From contig JACRMO010000076.1 of assembly GCA_016214925.1 (NCBI GenBank), positions 1-11,464 of the forward strand: DNA of 11,464 nt, given 5' to 3'. Made by a program: the position numbers and the translations under genes. Below the pieces are notes generated by a model, which was not told the origin of the DNA, made no database searches, and was given only the letters and a program-made list of their open reading frames with translations. Source of the stretch: Gammaproteobacteria bacterium (GTDB lineage Bacteria; Pseudomonadota; Gammaproteobacteria; Thiohalobacterales; Thiohalobacteraceae). This document shows, one piece after another, positions 1 to 5,314 of the stretch (positions within the stretch are counted from its first letter, which is position 1; the number at the start of each line of letters is the position of its first letter).

Positions 1-1
1 C

Positions 2-37
2 GATACGGCAATCCACTGCGGATTGCCGTATCCGTTT
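2..37 (+). terminator. Perfect 13-bp hairpin upstream of dsrN
   Basis: Bases 2-14 and 20-32 are exact reverse complements around a 5-base loop (actgc), followed by only three T residues (35-37). This may be a terminator or attenuator of the gene left of the window, or an mRNA-stabilising hairpin between cistrons. In known dsr clusters the gene before dsrN is dsrP, so the hairpin may separate dsrP from dsrN. The stem is seen directly; its function is inferred, and the weak T tract argues against strong intrinsic termination. Confidence 0.5.
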
Positions 38-62
38 AGGCGAACCGAAAACACTACGCGCC

Positions 63-839
63 ATGGCCCATCTGCTCATCTCCGCTGCGCATAAATCCTC
101 CGGCAAGACCACGGTAACCCTGGGTCTGTGCGCCGCGTTGCATGCGCGCGGCCTGAAGATTCAGCCGTTCAAAAAAGGCCCCGACTACATCGACCCGATG
201 TGGCTGGGCCAGGCGGCCGGCAATCCCTGCCACAACCTGGATTTCTACACCATGGAGCGCGACGAAATCCGCGCCACCGTGGGCTACTTTGCGGCCCAGG
301 CCGATCTGTCCATCATCGAGGGCAATAAAGGCCTCTACGACGGTCTCGACCTGGATGGCAGCAACAGCAACGCCGCACTGGCCAAACTGATACAGGCCCC
401 GGTGATTCTGGTGCTCGACGCGCGCGGCATGACCCGCGGCATCGCCCCGCTCATTCTCGGCTATCAGGCCTTCGATCCGGAGATTCAGATCGCCGGCGTG
501 ATTCTCAACCGCCTCGGCGGCAGCCGCCACGAATCCAAACTGCGCGCCGTGATCGAACACTACACCGACGTCCCCGTGATCGGCGCGGTCGCTCAAGATC
601 CCAAGCTCGAGATTGTCGAACGTCACCTGGGCTTGATCCCGAGCAACGAACACGCCGCCGCCGTCGCGCGCATTCAGTTGATCGGCGAGACCATCGGTCG
701 CCAAGTCGATCTCGAGCGTCTCCAGGCCATCGCCGCCACCGCGCCGACGCTACCGGCGACACCGCCGTTCAGCATGCCCGCACACACAGCTTCGCCGGTA
801 CGCATCGGCATCGCCCGCGACACGGCCTTCGGCTTTTAG
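63..839 (+). CDS. dsrN: DsrN N-terminal ATP-binding half (258 aa to the amber codon)
   Basis: This is what ordinary termination at TAG 837-839 would produce. It holds the whole ATP-binding domain: a P-loop variant at residues 8-17 (AAHKSSGKTT), then FKKGPDYIDP near residues 36-45 and EGNKGLYDG near 86-94, all CobB/CbiA/CobQ landmarks for ATP and substrate binding. It ends at IGIARDTAFGF, the start of the interdomain linker. The start at ATG 63 gives the usual family N-terminus, but no clear Shine-Dalgarno precedes it. Without the glutaminase half it could use free ammonia at best (inference from the family mechanism). It is soluble, with no signal peptide or membrane segment. Confidence 0.8.
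   Translation: MAHLLISAAHKSSGKTTVTLGLCAALHARGLKIQPFKKGPDYIDPMWLGQAAGNPCHNLDFYTMERDEIRATVGYFAAQADLSIIEGNKGLYDGLDLDGSNSNAALAKLIQAPVILVLDARGMTRGIAPLILGYQAFDPEIQIAGVILNRLGGSRHESKLRAVIEHYTDVPVIGAVAQDPKLEIVERHLGLIPSNEHAAAVARIQLIGETIGRQVDLERLQAIAATAPTLPATPPFSMPAHTASPVRIGIARDTAFGF
837..839 (+). other. In-frame amber codon (TAG) replacing a conserved Tyr in dsrN
   Basis: The frame reads GGC TTT TAG TAT CCC. The ORF before and after share the frame, and the two halves join without any gap in family-conserved sequence. TAC or TAT to TAG is a single substitution. TAG appears to be a real stop elsewhere here: the gene ending at 6900 uses it, and readthrough there would add 13 codons before TGA. That argues against general reassignment of TAG in this genome. 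Confidence 0.9.
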
Positions 840-884
840 TATCCCGACGATCTTGCCGCCCTCGCCCGCGCCGGTGCCGAGCTG

Positions 885-1481
885 GTGCCGATCAACACGC
901 TGACCGACGCGCACTTACCGGCTATCGACGGCCTGTTCATCGGCGGCGGCTTTCCGGAAACCTGCATGGAACAACTGGCGGCGAATGTCTCGTTGCGCGC
1001 GGAGATTCGTCAGGCCATCGACAACGGTCTACCGACCTATGCCGAATGCGGCGGGCTGATGTATCTGGCGCGTAGCCTCATCTGGAACGAGCGCCACGCC
1101 GAGATGGTCGGCATCGTGCCCGGCGATATTCAGATGCATGAGCGTCCGCAGGGCCGTGGCTATGTGCGTCTGGAAGAAACCGCGGACATGCCCTGGCCCG
1201 CGACATCCGGTGCAACATCCGGTGCAACATCTGGCACGCGTGTGGAAGTCGCCGCGCACGAATTCCATTATTCCGGCCTGACCGAACTCGCACCCGGCGC
1301 GCGCTTCGCCTTCAAGGTGCTGCGCGGCACCGGCATCGATGGCCAGCATGACGGTTATGTCTACAAAAACCTGCTGGCCTGTTACACCCATCAACGCGAC
1401 ACTCAACGCCATCGTTGGGCGGAACGCTTTGTCGCCTTTGTGCGCGGCCACGCCGATACCGCCGTGCGCGGCCCAACTTGA
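885..1481 (+). CDS. dsrN: DsrN C-terminal glutamine amidotransferase half (in frame after the amber codon)
   Basis: This stretch carries the class I glutamine amidotransferase domain of CobB/CbiA type: GGGFPE, then the nucleophile motif AECGG with Cys codon 1047-1049 (residue 329 of the uninterrupted protein), HEFHYS (His codon 1257-1259, residue 399), and CYTH near the C-terminus (His codon 1389-1391, residue 443), the likely general base. It supplies ammonia from glutamine. The first possible start is GTG 885, but that is simply the conserved Val of AGAELVP, and no good ribosome-binding site precedes it. I doubt it is an independent gene; it most likely needs readthrough or a corrected sequence to be made in active form. 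Confidence 0.6.
   Translation: MPINTLTDAHLPAIDGLFIGGGFPETCMEQLAANVSLRAEIRQAIDNGLPTYAECGGLMYLARSLIWNERHAEMVGIVPGDIQMHERPQGRGYVRLEETADMPWPATSGATSGATSGTRVEVAAHEFHYSGLTELAPGARFAFKVLRGTGIDGQHDGYVYKNLLACYTHQRDTQRHRWAERFVAFVRGHADTAVRGPT
1203..1236 (+). repeat. Tandem 12-base repeat inside dsrN encoding Ala-Thr-Ser-Gly units
   Basis: Bases 1203-1214 and 1215-1226 are identical (acatccggtgca), and 1227-1236 is a third partial copy with one change. Because the unit is 12 bases, the frame is kept and the protein reads (ATSG)3. It lies just before the HEFHYS motif, where family members have a short variable loop. It looks like slippage expansion in a tolerant loop. Confidence 0.85.
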
Positions 1482-1510
1482 AAACCGCCACCTCCAGACC
1501 GACAGCCTTA

Positions 1511-1516
1511 CAGGAG
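1511..1516 (+). promoter_or_regulatory. Shine-Dalgarno of dsrR
   Basis: CAGGAG lies 9 bases before ATG 1526. It fixes the dsrR start at 1526 and excludes the upstream in-frame ATG at 1415, which lies inside dsrN. Confidence 0.75.
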
Positions 1517-1525
1517 CCCGACCGT

Positions 1526-1858
1526 ATGATTACCATCACGCCCGCCGCCGCCGCGCAGATACAGACCTCCGCCCTCCAAGGCGGCACGCAGGGTATGGCC
1601 TTGCGCATCGCCGCCAAGCGCGATTCGGCTGGTGCTATTCAGTATGCCATGGGCTTCGATGACACGAGTCACCGTGAAGACACCCGTTTCAACACCGCGG
1701 GGATCGATCTGGTCGTGGCCGCCACCAGTACCATGCTGCTGGAAGGCACCACGCTCGACTATGTCGAACTCGAACCCGGCCACTTCGACTTCATCTTCAT
1801 GAACCCGAACGATCCCAATTACCGTCCACCCCAGGAAGATCGGCAAGACAACGCTTGA
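1526..1858 (+). CDS. dsrR: DsrR, IscA-like protein without iron-sulfur ligands
   Basis: This is a 110-residue A-type-carrier-fold protein starting MITITPAAAAQI and ending near FMNPNDPNYRPPQE. It contains no cysteine at all, so the three Cys ligands of IscA/ErpA are absent. That is the hallmark of DsrR, described in Allochromatium vinosum as an IscA-like protein that binds neither iron nor an Fe-S cluster and influences dsr gene expression and sulfur oxidation. Conserved fold features include the GMALRIAAKRDSAGAIQYAMGF segment, interrupted here only by family-typical variation, and ELEPGHFDFIFMNPND. It follows dsrN by 44 bases with its own good ribosome-binding site, so it is probably co-transcribed. 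It is cytoplasmic. The assignment is strong because motif loss and neighbourhood agree. Confidence 0.9.
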   Translation: MITITPAAAAQIQTSALQGGTQGMALRIAAKRDSAGAIQYAMGFDDTSHREDTRFNTAGIDLVVAATSTMLLEGTTLDYVELEPGHFDFIFMNPNDPNYRPPQEDRQDNA

Positions 1859-1911
1859 GCCCAACCCACATTTCACCAGTTCGCGTGGGTGATGAGTGGC
1901 CACCCCAATGA

Positions 1912-1920
1912 TGCTATAGT
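1912..1920 (+). promoter_or_regulatory. Candidate extended -10 promoter for the sensor kinase operon
   Basis: TGCTATAGT matches an extended -10 (TGn plus five of six bases of TATAAT) in the 106-base gap between dsrR and the kinase, 44 bases before ATG 1965. No convincing -35 box is visible, as tolerated for extended -10 promoters. Two short overlapping inverted repeats lie just upstream: 1864-1869 with 1885-1890, and 1887-1891 with 1901-1905. They could hold a regulator site or weak hairpin. If real, kinase and regulator can be transcribed apart from dsr. Confidence 0.4.
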
Positions 1921-1964
1921 TCCGACCGGTATCCGCAACGCGCTCTGAAGGTAAATCGCGCACT

Positions 1965-3629
1965 ATGGCAACGGTTCCCGGCCTCAAACAAGCATCCACG
2001 GCCACGCCCACGCGTTGGCCCTTGGCTTCGCGTGACAATCTCAAGCAGCAGACACGTGTTCAGGGCTGCAAGTGCATCTATATCGCCGTGTCCGGACTGG
2101 CTGCGGTGATGCTGGCGTTGGCCTTGCTGCCACGCTTCGAACTGCATGCCACCACCGCCTTTATCCTGAGCGGATTCTTGCTGGCCCTGGGGCTGTCCTT
2201 CCTGGGTGGTTTGTATAACGTCATTAAGCGCCAACTGTTGCAGCCCCTGAGCCAGCTGCACCAATGGGCCAACGACATCGGCGCCGGCGACTTGGCCGCC
2301 CGCCTCCCCGCAGTCGAACACGGCGACACCCAGGACCTCATCACCGACATCAACAAGATCAGCGACACCTTGCAAGGCCTGTCGCTGGACATGGAAGCCC
2401 AAGTCCGCCAGCAGACCGCGCATATCAAACACAAGTCGCGCTCGTTGGAAATCCTCTACGACGTCGCCGCCAGTATCAACAGCTCGCGTGATCTCGATGA
2501 TCTGCTCACGCGCTTCCTGCACACCTTGAAGGAAGTCGTGCATGCCCGCGCCGCCACCGTACGCTTGCTGACCAACGACAATCGCATGCGCATGGTTGCC
2601 AGTATTGGCCTGAGCGATGAGGTCGTCATCCGCGAACAATTCATGCCGGCGCACCAGTGTCTGTGCGGCCAGGCGGCCACCGATGGCGTTATCCTCAGCG
2701 ATAGCAACGTGCATAAATGCGATCGCTTGGTCGGCACACCCTTCTTCAAGCAAGACGATGTCGAGATGATCGCGGTGCCGTTGCAATACCGCGGCCGCAC
2801 ACTGGGCGTCTACAACCTGTTCGTGGACCATGCCAACCGCCTCGACACCGACTACGACAGCGAGCTGCTGGTGAGCATCGGCCGGCATCTGGGCATGGCC
2901 ATCGAAAAATCCAGCGTCGACGAAGAGGCCAACCGGCTGACGATTATCGAGGAACGCACCCGCATCGCCCATGAATTGCACGACTCGCTGGCACAGACCC
3001 TGGCGAGTCTGCGTTTCCAGGTACGCGTGCTGGACGAGACGCTGCACCGCGGTGACGAGTCGGCGCTGTGGGCCGAACTCGAACGCATCGAAAACAGCCT
3101 GGACGAGGCCTATACCGAACTGCGCGGCCTGATCGACCACTTCCGCGCGCCGATCGACCGCCGCGGCTTCATGCCGGCCATCGAGAAGGTCGTCGAACGT
3201 TTCCGCAACGAATCCAAAATCCAGATCTTCCTGCAGAAGGAATGGGGCGGACCGGCATTACCGGAAGACATGGAAATCCAGGTGCTGCGCATCGTCCAGG
3301 AGGCCCTGTGCAATGTGCGCAAACACAGCAAGGCGCACACCGTGCGCGTGCTGCTGCGCGGCCAGGACGACGGTCAATACCGCGTGCTGGTCGAAGACGA
3401 CGGCACCGGCATGGAGCCGCTGACAACCGATGGCGCGCCCGGCGAACACGTCGGCCTGCTGATCATGGAAGAACGCGCGCGGCGCCTCGGCGGCAAGATC
3501 CGCTTCGAGAGCGAACCCGGCGAAGGTACCCGCATCCAACTCACCTTCCCGGCCCCGACCAAGGTGTCGAAACCCATTGTCAGCGAAACCCCGCTGCCCC
3601 TGCCGACCGTCGGCAAAGCGAACTCATGA
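1965..3629 (+). CDS. NarX-family membrane sensor histidine kinase (HAMP-GAF-HisKA_3-HATPase), no nitrate-binding domain
   Basis: A 554-residue sensor kinase. Two membrane helices (about 37-56 and 63-86) are joined by a periplasmic turn of under ten residues, so the ligand-binding domain and P-box of NarX/NarQ are missing. A HAMP linker follows (about 86-140), then a GAF-like module (about 160-315) with Cys232, Cys234 and Cys252. The HisKA_3 dimerisation helix has the motif ERTRIAHELHDSLAQ with phospho-acceptor His339. The ATPase domain shows an N box (QEALCNVRKHSKA, 445-457), VEDDGTGM (476-483) and GLLIMEERARRLGG (497-510). It phosphorylates its partner regulator, whose ATG overlaps its stop. 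Signal input is probably cytoplasmic or within the membrane (inference). GAAGGT 12 bases before ATG 1965 is a somewhat distant ribosome-binding site. Cognate signal unknown. Confidence 0.9.
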   Translation: MATVPGLKQASTATPTRWPLASRDNLKQQTRVQGCKCIYIAVSGLAAVMLALALLPRFELHATTAFILSGFLLALGLSFLGGLYNVIKRQLLQPLSQLHQWANDIGAGDLAARLPAVEHGDTQDLITDINKISDTLQGLSLDMEAQVRQQTAHIKHKSRSLEILYDVAASINSSRDLDDLLTRFLHTLKEVVHARAATVRLLTNDNRMRMVASIGLSDEVVIREQFMPAHQCLCGQAATDGVILSDSNVHKCDRLVGTPFFKQDDVEMIAVPLQYRGRTLGVYNLFVDHANRLDTDYDSELLVSIGRHLGMAIEKSSVDEEANRLTIIEERTRIAHELHDSLAQTLASLRFQVRVLDETLHRGDESALWAELERIENSLDEAYTELRGLIDHFRAPIDRRGFMPAIEKVVERFRNESKIQIFLQKEWGGPALPEDMEIQVLRIVQEALCNVRKHSKAHTVRVLLRGQDDGQYRVLVEDDGTGMEPLTTDGAPGEHVGLLIMEERARRLGGKIRFESEPGEGTRIQLTFPAPTKVSKPIVSETPLPLPTVGKANS

Positions 3630-4300
3630 GCTTGCGCATTCTGGTTATCGACGATCACACCCTGTTCCGTGTCGGCCTGCAGGGTCTGTTGGAGAATCGC
3701 GGCATCGAGGTCGTCGCCGCCGTCGGCGATGGCCAGGAAGGTCTCGCACTCGCCGAGCAACTGCACCCCGACGTGGTGCTGCTGGACATGCGCATGCCCG
3801 GCCTGGACGGCCTCGGCGTGTTGCGGCATCTGCGCCAGAGCGGCCAGCGCATGCCGATCGCCATGCTCACCACCAGCAGCAACGAACAGGATCTGGTCGA
3901 GGCCCTGCGCAGTGGCGCGCAAGGTTATCTCATCAAGGACATGGAGCCCGACGATCTGGTGCTCGCATTGCGCGACATCGTCGCCGGCAAGACGGTCGTC
4001 GCGCCCGATCTTGCACCGGTGCTCGCCAAAGTCGTGCAAGGCGAAAGCGTGACCGCGCGCGATCCCAGTCCGTTTTCGGAACTCACCCCGCGCGAGAGTG
4101 AAATCCTGGTGCTGCTCGCGGAAGGCCAGAGCAATAAGGCCATCGCGCGCAATCTCGGCATTTCCGATGGCACCGTCAAACTGCATGTAAAGGCCATCCT
4201 GCGCAAGCTCGGTGTGCACTCGCGCGTCGAGGCCGCCGTGATCGCCGTCGAACAAGGCATGCGCGCCAACCGCACCGAAACCACGCGTGGATTAGATTAA
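3626..4300 (+). CDS. NarL/FixJ-family response regulator
   Basis: A 224-residue transcription regulator. The receiver domain (1-118) has the acidic pair Asp9-Asp10, phospho-acceptor Asp54 in VVLLDMRMPG, switch Thr82 in MLTTSS and Lys104 in YLIKD. A LuxR-type helix-turn-helix (about 152-210) carries LTPRESEIL and the recognition segment ISDGTVKLHVKAILRKL, both typical of NarL. The start at ATG 3626 shares ATGA with the kinase stop, indicating translational coupling and a dedicated pair. An upstream in-frame ATG at 3068 lies deep in the kinase and is ignored. Phosphorylation would be expected to free the C-terminal domain for DNA binding. Targets are unknown; the neighbouring dsr genes are candidates because the pair sits directly after dsrR (inference). 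Confidence 0.93.
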   Translation: MSLRILVIDDHTLFRVGLQGLLENRGIEVVAAVGDGQEGLALAEQLHPDVVLLDMRMPGLDGLGVLRHLRQSGQRMPIAMLTTSSNEQDLVEALRSGAQGYLIKDMEPDDLVLALRDIVAGKTVVAPDLAPVLAKVVQGESVTARDPSPFSELTPRESEILVLLAEGQSNKAIARNLGISDGTVKLHVKAILRKLGVHSRVEAAVIAVEQGMRANRTETTRGLD

Positions 4301-4325
4301 GGGAAGGTCAGATTACATTCCCAAA

Positions 4326-4399
4326 CGTCATCCTGGCGAATGCCAGGAGCCAGCACCACCTCGACATGAACACCTGGATTCCGGATCTCCATAATGACG
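4326..4399. repeat. Small inverted-repeat (MITE/REP-like) element before the rhodanese gene
   Basis: The ends are CGTCAT (4326-4331) and ATGACG (4394-4399). Inside, CCAG (4350-4353) pairs with CTGG (4374-4377). The left half has its own 6-bp stem, CCTGGC-GAAT-GCCAGG (4332-4347). Read in reverse complement, the right half gives CGTCAT...CCGGAATCCAG, resembling the GTCATTCC...GGAATCCAG repeats scattered through many proteobacterial genomes (recollection, not a search). About 74 bases, no coding capacity. The rhodanese ribosome-binding site abuts its right end. Confidence 0.5.
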
Positions 4400-4402
4400 G
4401 AG
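4399..4402 (+). promoter_or_regulatory. Shine-Dalgarno of the rhodanese gene at the repeat boundary
   Basis: GGAG lies 10 bases before ATG 4413, and its first base is the last base of the inverted-repeat element. The repeat therefore occupies the 5' leader and could affect translation or mRNA stability of this gene. Confidence 0.55.
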
Positions 4403-4412
4403 TGATTTTGCA

Positions 4413-4880
4413 ATGAAACGCTTCGCTGACTTGATCGCCGAATGCCTGCCGCACATCAAAGAACTGTTCCCCTGGGTCGTCGACAAACTCCGCCAGGAAC
4501 AGCCCGAGGCATTGCTGGTAGACACGCGCGAACCCTACGAATTTCAGGCCGCACGCATCGAAGGTTCCATCAACGTACCGCGCGGCATTCTGGAAACCGC
4601 CTGCGAATACGGCTACGAAGAAACCCTGCCCGAACTGGTCGAAGCGCGCGAACGCCCGGTGGTGGTGATCTGCCGCTCCGGCAATCGCAGCGCCCTGGTC
4701 ACACTGGTCATGCAACAGATGGGCTACCGCGACGTGTACTCGCTAAAGACCGGCCTGCGCGGCTGGAACGATTTCGAATTGCCGCTAGTGAACGCCGACG
4801 GCGAACCGCTTGCTATGGATAACGCCGACGACTACTTCACACCCCGGCTACGACCGGAGCAGATGCCGCCGAAGGGATGA
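4413..4880 (+). CDS. Single-domain rhodanese-like sulfurtransferase
   Basis: A 155-residue protein with one rhodanese domain (about 30-130). It shows LLVDTREPYEF (34-44), the IEGSINVPRG segment (49-58) and the active-site loop CRSGNRS with persulfide-forming Cys87, followed by MGYRDVYSLKTGLRGWN, the usual C-terminal signature. A helical N-terminal stretch (1-30) and a charged C-terminal tail flank the domain. There is no signal peptide, so it is cytoplasmic. The reaction is transfer of sulfane sulfur through Cys87. In sulfur oxidisers such proteins feed relay systems towards DsrEFH and DsrC, but no tusA or dsrE2 partner is visible here, so the link to dsr rests on proximity. It is 112 bases downstream of the response regulator on the same strand, separated by the repeat. 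Confidence 0.88.
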   Translation: MKRFADLIAECLPHIKELFPWVVDKLRQEQPEALLVDTREPYEFQAARIEGSINVPRGILETACEYGYEETLPELVEARERPVVVICRSGNRSALVTLVMQQMGYRDVYSLKTGLRGWNDFELPLVNADGEPLAMDNADDYFTPRLRPEQMPPKG

Positions 4881-4891
4881 AGTATTAGTAC

Positions 4892-4925
4892 CGTAGGTTG
4901 AACTAAGCCTGCGATGCCCAACATC
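4892..4925. repeat. Possible decayed dispersed repeat in the convergent gap
   Basis: The stretch begins CGTAGGTTG and ends GCCCAACATC. It resembles the common proteobacterial intergenic repeat with GTAGGTTGGGTTAG at one end and AACCCAACA at the other, with several changes. Only a 4-bp arm pair (4897-4900 with 4919-4922) survives. It lies between two convergent genes, the usual place for such elements. Family identity is from memory and weak. Confidence 0.3.
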
Positions 4926-4965
4926 ACGTCGCAAACCATCGGTAGAAGGTGTGCCGTGGAGCTTC

Positions 4966-5301
4966 TCAGTCGTACCGCTTATGCTGACTGCGGCGCGTAC
5001 CGGCCTTTTGCACGATCACGCCGGCGATGACCTTGAGGTTGGGAATCTCGACAATCTCGTAATTGGTGCGCATGGGTTTGAGATAGAGGCGGTCTTCCTG
5101 CACCAGCAACTGGCGGAAGATATGTTCGCCGTTGACCTCGGCGAGCACGAAGCTGCCGTTCTGGATCACGCCGGCGGGGTCGATCACGATGATGCAGCCG
5201 TGTTCGAATTCCGGCTCCATGCTGTCACCGAGCACTTGCAGCGCGAAGGGTTCGTCGGAGGCGCAGCCGCCGCCATCAATTGCGAATTGTTCCACTTCCA
5301 T
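4966..5301 (-). CDS. LexA/S24-fold protein without DNA-binding domain
   Basis: A 111-residue protein consisting only of the LexA/UmuD C-terminal fold. LQVLGDSMEPEF (21-32) holds the serine-nucleophile motif (Ser27), and DPAGVIQNGSFVLAEVNGEHIFRQL (41-65) is the following beta region, which exceeds no family length. Counting from the LexA landmarks Gly128, Gly142 and Ala147, the position of catalytic Lys156 is Arg63 here, so self-cleavage is doubtful. There is no helix-turn-helix, signal peptide or membrane segment. The start at ATG 5301 is chosen because GGAG lies 6 bases upstream and it leaves a 13-base gap after the cysG stop; ATG 5361 would overlap cysG by 47 bases with no ribosome-binding site. 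It is probably co-transcribed with cysG. Function unknown; usual label S24-family peptidase. Confidence 0.8.
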   Translation of the reverse strand: MEVEQFAIDGGGCASDEPFALQVLGDSMEPEFEHGCIIVIDPAGVIQNGSFVLAEVNGEHIFRQLLVQEDRLYLKPMRTNYEIVEIPNLKVIAGVIVQKAGTRRSQHKRYD

Positions 5302-5307
5302 CTCGAT

Positions 5308-5311
5308 CTCC
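5308..5311 (-). promoter_or_regulatory. Shine-Dalgarno deciding the S24-fold protein start
   Basis: On the minus strand GGAG (5311 to 5308) precedes ATG 5301 by 6 bases and lies immediately after the cysG stop. This favours the 111-residue start over the longer reading. Confidence 0.65.
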
Positions 5312-5314
5312 GCC

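Larger units (their letters stand above)
63..1481 (+). pseudogene. dsrN: dsrN, siroheme amidase (CobB/CbiA family), interrupted by an in-frame TAG
   Basis: DsrN is the cobyrinate a,c-diamide synthase homologue of dsr clusters. It is held to convert siroheme of reverse sulfite reductase DsrAB to siro(heme) amide, using ATP and glutamine. The reading frame from ATG 63 to TGA 1481 encodes 472 codons, normal for the family, but codon 259 (837-839) is TAG. It falls in the linker between the ATPase and amidotransferase halves, in F-stop-Y-P where the family has F-Y-Y-P, so one base change from a Tyr codon explains it. Downstream sequence stays in frame with all amidotransferase motifs intact, so any loss is recent, or the stop is read through, or it is a sequence error. 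A 12-base repeat at 1203-1236 adds Ala-Thr-Ser-Gly units. The gene lies 44 bases before dsrR, which separates it from a B12-pathway cobB. Family assignment is firm; functional status is open. Confidence 0.85.

Noticed and set aside
1203..1236. CRISPR-like repeat
   Set aside because: The 12-base units are directly contiguous with no spacers and lie in a coding frame.
885..1481. Independent amidotransferase gene starting at GTG 885
   Set aside because: The GTG is the conserved Val of the CobB-family linker, no usable Shine-Dalgarno precedes it, and the stretch is in frame with the first half of dsrN. It is treated as the second part of one interrupted gene.
63..1481. Assignment as cobB/cbiA of vitamin B12 synthesis
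   Set aside because: No other cobalamin gene is present and dsrR follows directly, so the dsrN role is much more likely.
1914..3140. 408-codon minus-strand open frame opposite the sensor kinase
   Set aside because: Same kind of shadow; the plus strand has a complete kinase with all motifs.
3374..4255. 293-codon minus-strand open frame opposite the response regulator
   Set aside because: Antisense shadow covering kinase end and regulator; no family features.
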